Source of the DNA: a bacterium
Lineage (GTDB): Bacteria > Ratteibacteria > UBA8468 > B48-G9 > DTJG01
Assembly: GCA_026418655.1 (NCBI GenBank)
Contig: JAOAAW010000173.1
Span: 1 to 18,555, forward strand
Length of the DNA stretch: 18,555 bases
Direction: 5' to 3'
Below, one piece after another: positions 1 to 6,258 of the stretch. The position numbers and the translations under genes are program-made. Within the stretch, counting starts at the first letter, position 1. Each line of letters begins with the position of its first letter. The notes under the pieces are model-generated. The model saw nothing but the letters and a program-made list of their open reading frames with translations. It was not told where the DNA came from and made no database searches.

Positions 1-16
1 TGTGTATAAGAGACAG
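1..16. other. Residual Tn5/Nextera mosaic-end adapter sequence
   Basis: The first 16 bases (TGTGTATAAGAGACAG) are identical to the last 16 bases of the 19-bp hyperactive-Tn5 mosaic end used in tagmentation libraries. The match is to the engineered mosaic end, not to the natural IS50 outside or inside ends. It also interrupts an otherwise clean aspartokinase reading frame, whose similarity to the family stops at about base 17. I infer untrimmed library adapter at a contig end; genomic sequence probably begins at base 17. Confidence 0.93.
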
Positions 17-264
17 ATACAGAGCAAGGCCACTGACACCAATTCTCCTGTTGAAAGAAGTAGATCCATTTCTCTTGTTGGTGGAGAGGGGTGCAACTGT
101 TTTGCAAGGTTGATAAGATTGTCAGTTGTTTTTCCCATTGCAGAAACAACAACCACAACCTTATTACCCTTTTTGTATGTATTTACAACCTTCTCAGCCA
201 CCCTTTTTATTTTTTCTGTATCTGCAACTGAACTTCCGCCGTATTTCTGCACTATAATTGCCAT
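17..264 (-). CDS. lysC: Aspartate kinase, N-terminal part (cut by the contig end)
   Basis: Aspartokinase phosphorylates L-aspartate with ATP, the first step towards lysine, threonine, methionine and diaminopimelate. The visible 82 or so residues begin MAIIVQKYGGSS, with the family KYGGSS nucleotide-binding motif at residues 7-12. VVVVSAMGKTTDNL follows, and then the stretch around MDLLLSTGE, which contributes to substrate binding in this family. The start is the ATG at 262-264, preceded by GGAG with an 8-nt spacer. Most of the kinase domain and all of the regulatory ACT domains lie outside the window, so mono- or bifunctional form and feedback type cannot be judged. The gene follows fmt after 72 nt and has its own candidate promoter. 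The codons over bases 1-16 are adapter and are excluded. Confidence 0.92.
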
Positions 265-290
265 TGATAATTCTCCATTTTTAAGATATT

Positions 291-319
291 ATTTTAACAG
301 AAAAAATGTTTTCTGTGAA
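291..319 (-). promoter_or_regulatory. Candidate sigma-70-type promoter of lysC with an overlapping dyad
   Basis: Reading leftwards on the minus strand, TTCACA (314-319) and TAAAAT (291-296) each match the -35 and -10 consensus at 5 of 6 positions and are separated by exactly 17 nt. Transcription would start about 20 nt before the lysC ATG, leaving no room for a lysine riboswitch. A perfect inverted repeat fills the spacer and enters the -35 box. In AT-rich DNA such matches also arise by chance, so this remains a prediction. Confidence 0.45.
297..316. repeat. Perfect 8-bp inverted repeat in the fmt-lysC gap
   Basis: ACAGAAAA (297-304) and TTTTCTGT (309-316) are perfect reverse complements around a 4-nt centre, AATG. 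The RNA hairpin would be AT-rich and is not followed by a run of T on the minus strand, so a terminator is unlikely. Its placement over the lysC promoter spacer fits an operator better, which is inference. Confidence 0.5.
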
Positions 320-336
320 GAAAAATCTCTTTTGCC

Positions 337-1278
337 TCACCACTGAAGATAGCTTTCTTTTAATATTTTATGGTGTCCGTTAAGATATTCTATTGCTGTC
401 TGGATTTTTTTTCCTTCTTCCTGAAGTTTTTCAATACTCAAAATTCCGCTTCCACACGCAACAAGAATTTTTTTATTTAAATCAACAAATCTTCCGGGTT
501 CTGAACCAGAATTTTCCATGCTGAAAACAGCAGATTTTTTTATTTTTAACATTCTCTTTCCCTGCGGGTAAACCAAAAATGTATAAGCGCCTGGCCAGTC
601 AGCAAGTCCTCGGATTTTATTGTGGATTACCAATGCGTTTTCATTCCATTTTATTTTTCCATCCTCTTTTTTTAATTTTGGAGCGTAAGAAACAATACCT
701 TTTTGTTCCTCTCCTGTATATCCTTGTAACAATTTTGTTATTGCTTCTATGAGACAATCAAAAAAGAGACAAGACACTTTTTCTCTTAATGAAAAAATAT
801 CATCTTTTTCATCAATCTTTACCTTAATCTGGGGTAATATTCTTCCTGTGTCAATATTTTTATCCATTAAAATTACGGTTATCCCTGTTTCTCTTTCACC
901 TTTTATCAATGCCCACTCCAATGGCGCAGGTCCTCTAAATTTCGGAAGAAGGGAAGGATGGATATTGAGAGGTGCAATTTCTGGAATTTCAAGATAAGAA
1001 TGTGGGATAATCTTTCCATAGGAAAGTACGACAAATAGGTCAGGTTTAAGTTTTTTTAATTCATTATAGAATTCCTGATTACCAGTAAGTTTTTCAGGCT
1101 GAAAAATTCTTATATTGTTTTTCTGTGCCCATTTTTTTATAGGACCTGGTATTATTTTAAGATGCCTTCCCTGGGGTTTATCAACAGCAGTGACAACCGA
1201 TAAAAGATCAAACCTGGCTTTGATTTTTTCGAGGAGTGGTATGCCGATTTCAGAGCTACCCCAGAAAACTATTTTCAT
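337..1278 (-). CDS. fmt: Methionyl-tRNA formyltransferase
   Basis: Transfers a formyl group from 10-formyltetrahydrofolate to the methionine on initiator tRNA, in the cytoplasm. The 313-residue length is normal for the family. The N-terminal formyltransferase domain (about 1-190) carries the signature NIHPSLLPKFRGPAP. The catalytic trio is N105, H107 and D143 (in MDKNIDTG), one position off the E. coli numbering of 106, 108 and 144. The C-terminal tRNA-binding OB-like domain (about 200-310) is present. The ATG lies only 9 nt after the ROK kinase stop and has no clear Shine-Dalgarno sequence, so translation is probably coupled to that gene. fmt often neighbours def or priA, but here it sits between a sugar kinase and lysC. 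Confidence 0.97.
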   Translation of the reverse strand: MKIVFWGSSEIGIPLLEKIKARFDLLSVVTAVDKPQGRHLKIIPGPIKKWAQKNNIRIFQPEKLTGNQEFYNELKKLKPDLFVVLSYGKIIPHSYLEIPEIAPLNIHPSLLPKFRGPAPLEWALIKGERETGITVILMDKNIDTGRILPQIKVKIDEKDDIFSLREKVSCLFFDCLIEAITKLLQGYTGEEQKGIVSYAPKLKKEDGKIKWNENALVIHNKIRGLADWPGAYTFLVYPQGKRMLKIKKSAVFSMENSGSEPGRFVDLNKKILVACGSGILSIEKLQEEGKKIQTAIEYLNGHHKILKESYLQW

Positions 1279-1287
1279 ATCAATTAA

Positions 1288-2223
1288 TTATTTTTGAAAG
1301 ATAAGTGCGGCACCCGAGATAATTCCTGCATCATTACCAAGTCCTGCGGGAACAACTTCAACAGTTTTTGCAAGAACTTTCATAGCCCTTTCTGCAATCG
1401 TTTTTCTCACTGTGGAAAAGAGAATTTCTCCTGCCTGTGCAATTCCACCTGCAAGTATAATCCTATCCGGATTGAGCATATTCACAAGACCTGCAAGAAA
1501 GGCGCCTAACGCAGTTGCCATCTCAATCCAGACCTTTTCTGCAAGTTTATCGCCCTTCTGATAGGCATCAGAAATCATCTTTGGTGTGATTTCAGTTAAA
1601 TCCTTGACCATTTTACTTAAAACCGTTTTTTCTCCTTTTCTTATTTTTCTGATGGCACTCTTCACGATATAGTCTCTACCAACATATGCTTCAATACATC
1701 CAACAGAGCCACATCCGCATTTCCTACCCCTGTAATCAACTACCATATGTCCTAATTCTGCTGCTGAATATATTGCACCACGTAATAATTTGCCATTTAT
1801 GACTACACCACCACCTAATCCTGTGCCAAGTGTAAGACATATAATTGTGCGTGTACCTTTTCCTGCACCGAAGAGATATTCTCCCCATACAATGCTATTG
1901 GCATCATTCTCAACAACTACTTTCTTGCCAAATTTTTTTTCAAAAACTTCTTTTACATTGAAATTGTGCCATCCTGGAAGATTTGGAGATTCAAAAACAA
2001 TACCATTATTATCAACGACACCAGGGGTTCCAATGCCAATTCCTTCAATATTCTCATCCCATGCATCCTTGATAGCACAACTCATCTGTTCAATTACAAT
2101 GTCCCTGCTTCCTTTTTCGGCATTTGTTGGTAATATTCCTTTTTTTAAGATATTGCCTTCAACATCAACAAGACCATATTTTATATAAGTGCCACCTAAA
2201 TCAATACCGATTGCTTTTTTCAT
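1288..2223 (-). CDS. ROK-family sugar kinase, probable glucokinase
   Basis: ATP-dependent cytoplasmic kinase of the ROK family, most likely phosphorylating glucose or a related hexose to the 6-phosphate. The 311 residues show the phosphate-1 motif GIDLGGTYIK (6-15), the catalytic aspartate D107 in VENDAN, the second phosphate motif LTLGTGLGGG (130-139), E156 and H159 in ELGH, and the ROK zinc motif CGCGSVGC with C169, C171 and C176. There is no N-terminal helix-turn-helix, so it is an enzyme rather than a NagC/XylR-type repressor. The start overlaps the stop of the UroD-like gene by ATGA, so the two are co-translated. Glucokinase fits the lower-glycolysis genes elsewhere in the window, but ManNAc or allose kinase cannot be excluded from sequence alone. 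Confidence 0.9.
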   Translation of the reverse strand: MKKAIGIDLGGTYIKYGLVDVEGNILKKGILPTNAEKGSRDIVIEQMSCAIKDAWDENIEGIGIGTPGVVDNNGIVFESPNLPGWHNFNVKEVFEKKFGKKVVVENDANSIVWGEYLFGAGKGTRTIICLTLGTGLGGGVVINGKLLRGAIYSAAELGHMVVDYRGRKCGCGSVGCIEAYVGRDYIVKSAIRKIRKGEKTVLSKMVKDLTEITPKMISDAYQKGDKLAEKVWIEMATALGAFLAGLVNMLNPDRIILAGGIAQAGEILFSTVRKTIAERAMKVLAKTVEVVPAGLGNDAGIISGAALIFQK

Positions 2224-3551
2224 TTCTTTTTGCCTTTCAAAAAGCCAAAGATTGATTTTTTCTCTGTTTTAGTTTCCTGTGTTTTATCTGGTGCGGGTGC
2301 TTCTTGTTTTTTCTCTTTTTTTGAAAACAACCCTTTCTTTGCAGGTTTTTCTTGTACTGGCTCTTCAGGGGACACTTGTGTTGCTGGTGTTTTTTTCTTC
2401 AGGCCAAAACCAAATTTTTTCTTTTTTTGTTCCGCAGTTTCTTCTTTTTTTTCAATGGCTGGTTGAACAGATTCAACAGGGATTTCAGGGTGTTCATAAA
2501 CACCATACTTTTTCACAAGTTCCATCACATAACAATAATCACTGAAACTCACAGTATTGGGAATTGAATGGTCAGAATGATAGATGTATCCGCCATTTTT
2601 CTTTGCAATTTCAATCTTTGTTTTAATCTCATTTTCTATCTTTGATTTATCAGGATTATTCATCAATCTTGTGTCTATGCCACCCATAAAGGAGAGTTTT
2701 TCTCCATATCTTTCTTTTAGTTCAATCAAATCCATTCCTGCCTTGACTTCAAGTGGTTGAAGACAATCAAGGCCGGCATCAATGAGCATTGGTATTAGTT
2801 CCTTGACATTACCACAGGAATGAAGAAAGACCTTCATATTTTTTGAGTGGCAGTATCCATAGGCCATTTTATCTGCCTGATAATGGGTTTTTAAGTATGT
2901 GTCTGGTGAAAAAAGTGATGCATTTTTGTATCCCATATCATTGTAGAAAAAAGCACCATCAAAATTAAAGCCATTTTTCATCATAAATTCCATCATTATC
3001 AGGTTTAATTCAGCAAGGGTCATAATCATTTCTTTTATCCAATCAGGGTCTTCCACCATGGTTATCAAAAGCTGTTCTGTCTTCATGTAGGTCTGCAACA
3101 TGTCATAACCGAAACCACCACTATAGCATATAAACTTTCCTTCTTCTTTTACCTTATTGTATACATTTAGCGCACTCACCCAATCAACCCTTGTAAAATC
3201 TGGATTTAACCTTTTTTTGATTTCTTTCCAGTCATCTTTTGTTTTAATGGGCCAGTCAATTACCTCAGGTGTAGTGGTGTAATCTCTAAAATTTTTCCTC
3301 ACGCCGCCCTGCGGGGTTGTCTGTATAATAAATTTTTCATTTTTTTCAAGAGTTCTTACAGGAAATCTTGGCGTACAGTCTGCACCAAAGAAGGCAAAAT
3401 CCCAGCCAAAATACTCAACGACGTCCATATCTTCAGGAAGACCTTCTGTTTTCCATCTTTTAATTGTTGCTGCCCAGGGAGCATCGTGCATTGGAATTCT
3501 ATCAGGTTCTTTATGATTTAAAGCAAGTAGAACTCTTTCTCTACTTGTCAT
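2220..3551 (-). CDS. Uroporphyrinogen decarboxylase-like protein with a lysine-rich C-terminal tail
   Basis: This belongs to the URO-D superfamily (TIM barrel), which includes haem-pathway decarboxylases and MtaA/CmuA-type corrinoid methyltransferases. The barrel spans about residues 1-355 and carries the methyltransferase-like VFLHSCGNVKEL (HSCG at 244-247), PLEVKAGMD, MGGIDTR (289-295) and YHSDHSIPNTVS. HSCG supplies the His-x-Cys half of the zinc site known in MtaA; the usual distal cysteine is not obvious, with HSDH (325-328) near its expected place. Classic HemE features are not evident, so haem synthesis is unlikely. Residues from about 360 to 443 form a low-complexity Lys/Glu/Pro tail with three basic-aromatic motifs. 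The ATG has an AGGAGG ribosome site (3556-3561) 4 nt upstream. It is the first gene of the minus-strand operon. The substrate is unknown. Confidence 0.85.
   Translation of the reverse strand: MTSRERVLLALNHKEPDRIPMHDAPWAATIKRWKTEGLPEDMDVVEYFGWDFAFFGADCTPRFPVRTLEKNEKFIIQTTPQGGVRKNFRDYTTTPEVIDWPIKTKDDWKEIKKRLNPDFTRVDWVSALNVYNKVKEEGKFICYSGGFGYDMLQTYMKTEQLLITMVEDPDWIKEMIMTLAELNLIMMEFMMKNGFNFDGAFFYNDMGYKNASLFSPDTYLKTHYQADKMAYGYCHSKNMKVFLHSCGNVKELIPMLIDAGLDCLQPLEVKAGMDLIELKERYGEKLSFMGGIDTRLMNNPDKSKIENEIKTKIEIAKKNGGYIYHSDHSIPNTVSFSDYCYVMELVKKYGVYEHPEIPVESVQPAIEKKEETAEQKKKKFGFGLKKKTPATQVSPEEPVQEKPAKKGLFSKKEKKQEAPAPDKTQETKTEKKSIFGFLKGKKK
2223..2426 (-). repeat. Three related basic-aromatic motifs in the tail of the UroD-like protein
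   Basis: The tail holds KKKKFGFGLKKK (residues 376-387, bases 2391-2426), KKGLFSKKEKK (405-415, bases 2307-2339) and KKSIFGFLKGKKK (431-443, bases 2223-2261). They share a lysine cluster, Phe-Gly-Phe or Leu-Phe, then more lysines, and are separated by Pro/Glu/Gln/Thr linkers. They resemble short membrane- or nucleic-acid-binding peptides, but no function is established here. Confidence 0.6.
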
Positions 3552-3559
3552 ATTTCCTC

Positions 3560-3636
3560 CTAGTAATTGAAGTTCTATATCATTTTACATATTATCATAT
3601 AATCAGTCAATCTGCGGGTTGAAAACTAGTAATTGA
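3560..3636. repeat. Direct repeat and inverted repeat in the divergent promoter region
   Basis: CTAGTAATTGA occurs at 3560-3570 and again at 3626-3636, an 11-bp perfect direct repeat with a 66-bp period. Separately, AGTCAAT (3605-3611) and ATTGACT (3632-3638) form an inverted repeat around 20 nt. The left arm contains the minus-strand -35 box and the right arm contains a TTGACT facing coaX. They could be operator sites for shared control of the two divergent operons. Confidence 0.4.
3582..3610 (-). promoter_or_regulatory. Candidate promoter of the UroD-ROK-fmt operon
   Basis: On the minus strand TTGACT (3605-3610) and TAAAAT (3582-3587) each match the sigma-70 consensus at 5 of 6 positions with a 17-nt spacer. 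The predicted start is about 25 nt before the UroD-like ATG, giving a short leader that contains the AGGAGG ribosome site. Confidence 0.55.
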
Positions 3637-3683
3637 CTCAGGAACAACAAATTGAATTGATATAGGAAGCTTTTATTCAAATT

Positions 3684-3712
3684 TTGCAGATGCTCGGATT
3701 CTGCATTAAAAT
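3684..3712 (+). promoter_or_regulatory. Candidate promoter of the coaX-uvrC operon with a dyad
   Basis: TTGCAG (3684-3689, a weak -35) and TAAAAT (3707-3712, 5 of 6 to the -10 consensus) are 17 nt apart, placing the start about 20 nt before the coaX ATG. TGCAGA (3685-3690) and TCTGCA (3700-3705) form a perfect 6-bp dyad with a 9-nt centre across the spacer. A second possible -35, TTGACT at 3633-3638, lacks a well-spaced -10. Confidence 0.35.
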
Positions 3713-3738
3713 TTCAATAAAATTCACAGGGATTATTT

Positions 3739-4443
3739 ATGCAGAAAGTAATTATTTTGATAGGCAATACGAATACCAGAATTGCGTATCTAACTGAAAA
3801 ATCGATAAAAAGAGTATTCACAATTAAAACAAAGCAGTTAAAATCTGTGCTTAAAGGATTGTTATTAGTTCAAGACAATAATTTTTATCTTGCTTCTGTT
3901 GTTCCTGAAGCCAGCACTATTGTAAAAAGTTATCTTCCTGCTGTTAAGGAAATTACCTGGAGAGATTTTCCAGGGAAAATCAAAGTAAAAAAGCCAGAAA
4001 GGGTTGGAATTGATAGACTGTTGAATGCAGTAGGTGCCTGGCATCTGGTTAAATCAGAATGTATGATTATTGATGCAGGTTCTGCAATTACAATAGATTT
4101 TGTGAACAGAAATGGTGATTTTGAGGGCGGGGTTATTTTCCCAGGGGAACATCTCATAATTGAGTCATTGAAAAACCTTGCGTTGTTAAAATCGGTTAAG
4201 ATTTCAAAAAGAGGGTCAATAATTGGGAAAGATACTTCAGAGGCAATCGGTTCAGGGATTGTTTATGGAATCCCTTTTCTTGTTTCAGGATATATTAATT
4301 TTTTCAAAGCAAAAAATCCGCGGCTGTCCGTATTTTTCACCGGTGGCGCAGGTAGGACTCTACAGCAGAAAATTAAGCATGGTTTTTATAATAAGAACCT
4401 TGCAATTATCGGCATTAGGAAAATTATTTATGGATGTTCGTGA
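3739..4443 (+). CDS. coaX: Type III pantothenate kinase (CoaX), divergent
   Basis: CoaX phosphorylates pantothenate with ATP, the first step of coenzyme A synthesis, and has an ASKHA fold. Visible family marks are IGNTN (8-12), the GIDR motif with D92, the central IIDAGSAITID (110-120) with D112 at the catalytic-base position, GDFEGGVIFPG, and TGGAGR (201-206). At 234 residues it is somewhat short for the family (about 250). Oddly, the first motif is normally D-x-G-N-T, but the aspartate position is Leu7 here; in ASKHA enzymes that residue helps bind metal and phosphate. GTA is also replaced by GSA. Activity may therefore be reduced or altered. AGGG about 8 nt before the ATG is the probable ribosome site. 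Its end overlaps birA by 14 nt, and birA-coaX pairing is common in bacteria. Confidence 0.87.
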   Translation: MQKVIILIGNTNTRIAYLTEKSIKRVFTIKTKQLKSVLKGLLLVQDNNFYLASVVPEASTIVKSYLPAVKEITWRDFPGKIKVKKPERVGIDRLLNAVGAWHLVKSECMIIDAGSAITIDFVNRNGDFEGGVIFPGEHLIIESLKNLALLKSVKISKRGSIIGKDTSEAIGSGIVYGIPFLVSGYINFFKAKNPRLSVFFTGGAGRTLQQKIKHGFYNKNLAIIGIRKIIYGCS

Positions 4444-4999
4444 GATTTCAGGTATAAAAGTTTTCTTCTTGGAAGAAACCACCAGCACAATGGATGTTGC
4501 GAGAGATTTTCATGAAAAGGAAAACGAATTCGTTATTGTTGCAAAAAAACAAACAAGAGGCAGGGGAAGACAGGGAAGAGTATGGATATCTGATGAAGGG
4601 GGGTTATGGCTTTCTGTTGTCTGGCACAAAATAGACCAGAATTTAATGAAATATCTGTTTATTATTTCTGCAATTTCAATTATTGAAACACTGAAAATTT
4701 ATGGAATTTCAGCAAAGATAAAATTTCCAAACGATATCTATATTGGAAGTAAAAAAATCGCGGGAATTTTGATTGAAAATCTAAAAGATTGTGTTATAAT
4801 AGGCATCGGAATCAATGTGAACAATCGAATTGAAGACAAAATGGATGAATCTATAAGTTGCCGTAGTATCCTCGGCCAAACATTGGACCTTGATATATTT
4901 CTATCTGACCTTCTCATCAACCTTGAAAAGGTCAGAAATCATTTCAAAAAAGATTCTCAGGAGTTGTTGAATAAAATAAAAGGGTTTTTAATCGAATGA
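4430..4999 (+). CDS. birA: Biotin--[acetyl-CoA-carboxylase] ligase, catalytic core only
   Basis: Activates biotin with ATP to biotinyl-AMP and attaches it to the lysine of biotin carboxyl carrier proteins. The 189 residues show TTST (17-20), the biotinyl-AMP loop GRGRQGRVW (44-52), KFPND (98-102), KKIAGILIE (108-116) with the conserved lysine, and GIGINV (125-130). There is no N-terminal winged helix, so it should not act as a biotin repressor. The protein also ends soon after the core, without an evident C-terminal SH3-like domain, which makes it shorter than most monofunctional ligases. The frame is open upstream to 4223, but homology begins at MDVREISG, so the ATG at 4430 is chosen; AGGA (4417-4420) lies 9 nt before it. 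It overlaps coaX by 14 nt and the next gene by ATGA. Confidence 0.92.
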   Translation: MDVREISGIKVFFLEETTSTMDVARDFHEKENEFVIVAKKQTRGRGRQGRVWISDEGGLWLSVVWHKIDQNLMKYLFIISAISIIETLKIYGISAKIKFPNDIYIGSKKIAGILIENLKDCVIIGIGINVNNRIEDKMDESISCRSILGQTLDLDIFLSDLLINLEKVRNHFKKDSQELLNKIKGFLIE

Positions 5000-6258
5000 A
5001 TTCTATAATGCTTTTAATCCAGTTAACCTTTCTTATACTGCTCGTTGGACTTGCTGCTTTCTTTGCTGCATCAGAAACAGCTTTTGTCTCACTGGGAACA
5101 TATCATCTGAGAAAACTTGATACCGAGGACCCGAGAAGGAAAAAGCTTGAATTTTGGTTCAGGTATCCCAACAGGATTTTGACGAGTACCCTTGTTGGCA
5201 ATACCATAGTTGAGTCCCTTGCTTCTATTGTGGCAGCATCAATTGCTTACAGGAGTTCAGGAAAGATAAGTTTAGGAATAATGGCTTTTCTTGTTATGTT
5301 TTTGATTCTTGTGTTTGGTGAAATAATTCCAAAAAATCTTGGAAAAAAATATGCTGAAAAATTTGTAATGTATGCGATCGTACCCATGAAAATTTTTACC
5401 CTGGTTCTCGAACCGGTGAACAGATTTCTGCTCGGTTTTGCAGAAGTTTTCTTGAGTATTTTTAGAGTAAACATAGATTCCATTTTACCGGTATTGACAG
5501 AGGAAGATATAAAGGCAATGATTTCTGCCGGTGAAGAAGAAGGTTTGATTGAAGAGGAAGAAAGGCAGATGATCCACAGTATTTTTGAACTCGGGGATAA
5601 GATGGTCTCAGAGGTGATGATTCCAAGAGTCAACATTGTGGCAGTTGAAGTAAATGCGACAATAAAGGAAATTTTAGGTCTGGTGGCAAAAGAGGGATAC
5701 TCAAGATATCCTGTCTACAGGGGAAATTTTGATACAATAGAGGGTATTGTATATCTGAAGGATATTATTGCAAAAGGCCTTGAAAGAAGCGATCTTTCGG
5801 CAAAGGAAATAATGAGAAAGGCATATTTTGTTCCTGAAACAAAAAAAATAAACGAATTGATGAAAGAGCTTCAATCCCAACAAATTCAGATGGCTATTGT
5901 GGTTGATGAATACGGGGGTACTGCAGGACTGGTTACCATGGAGGACCTTGTAGAGGAAATTGTTGGTGAAATTTCTGATGAATATAAACATGAAGTAAAA
6001 GACTATCAACTTTTGGGTGACGGAAGTTATCTTGTTAAGGGTTCAATGGAGATTGAAAAGGCAAACGAACAATTAGAGCTTGGTATTCCAAAAGGTGAAT
6101 TTGAAACAATAGCAGGTTTTATCATGGAATATCTTGGAAAACTTCCCATGAAAGGTGAAAAATTCATTTACAAGGGGAAAGTATTTGTTATCCATGATTC
6201 ACATGAAAAAACGATAAGATGGATTAGAATAAAAACCCTTGGAGCAGGAGAAAAATAA
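4996..6258 (+). CDS. CorC/HlyC-family membrane protein (CNNM/DUF21-CBS)
   Basis: Inner-membrane protein of the CNNM/CorC family, whose characterised members export Mg2+ or support Mg2+/Co2+ homeostasis; some relatives are annotated as haemolysins. Domains in order over 420 residues: a DUF21/CNNM membrane domain (about 5-150) with hydrophobic segments near 5-27, 65-88, 92-112 and 122-150 and the conserved ASETAF (25-30) and GEIIPK (108-113); an acidic linker EEEGLIEEEERQMI; a CBS pair (about 205-330) that probably senses adenine nucleotides; and a C-terminal CorC/HlyC domain (about 340-415). The VDEYGGTAGLVTMEDLVEEI signature closes the second CBS motif. Its ATG overlaps the birA stop (ATGA), and its TAA overlaps the lysS ATG by one base. 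Confidence 0.92.
   Translation: MNSIMLLIQLTFLILLVGLAAFFAASETAFVSLGTYHLRKLDTEDPRRKKLEFWFRYPNRILTSTLVGNTIVESLASIVAASIAYRSSGKISLGIMAFLVMFLILVFGEIIPKNLGKKYAEKFVMYAIVPMKIFTLVLEPVNRFLLGFAEVFLSIFRVNIDSILPVLTEEDIKAMISAGEEEGLIEEEERQMIHSIFELGDKMVSEVMIPRVNIVAVEVNATIKEILGLVAKEGYSRYPVYRGNFDTIEGIVYLKDIIAKGLERSDLSAKEIMRKAYFVPETKKINELMKELQSQQIQMAIVVDEYGGTAGLVTMEDLVEEIVGEISDEYKHEVKDYQLLGDGSYLVKGSMEIEKANEQLELGIPKGEFETIAGFIMEYLGKLPMKGEKFIYKGKVFVIHDSHEKTIRWIRIKTLGAGEK

Noticed and set aside
1..16. Natural IS50/Tn5 transposon end
   Set aside because: The bases match the engineered mosaic end and differ from the natural outside and inside ends; no transposase or target duplication is present.
297..316. Inverted repeat after fmt as a rho-independent terminator
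   Set aside because: The stem is nearly all A-T, and the minus-strand sequence after it is not T-rich; the overlap with the lysC promoter explains it better.
2..346. Plus-strand open frame of 114 codons at the left edge
   Set aside because: It starts within the adapter sequence and runs antisense to lysC; the minus-strand frame has clear aspartokinase motifs.
2230..2567. Overlapping plus-strand frames rich in Phe, Ser and Leu
   Set aside because: They are the complement of the lysine-rich tail of the UroD-like gene, so the composition is a by-product of AAA/AAG codons.
3552..3738. Riboswitch or small RNA in the divergent region
   Set aside because: Predicted leaders are about 20-25 nt, and I see no conserved aptamer elements or strong secondary structure.
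4223..4429. 69-codon N-terminal extension of birA
   Set aside because: It lies wholly within coaX in another frame, has no helix-turn-helix pattern, and homology starts exactly at the ATG at 4430.
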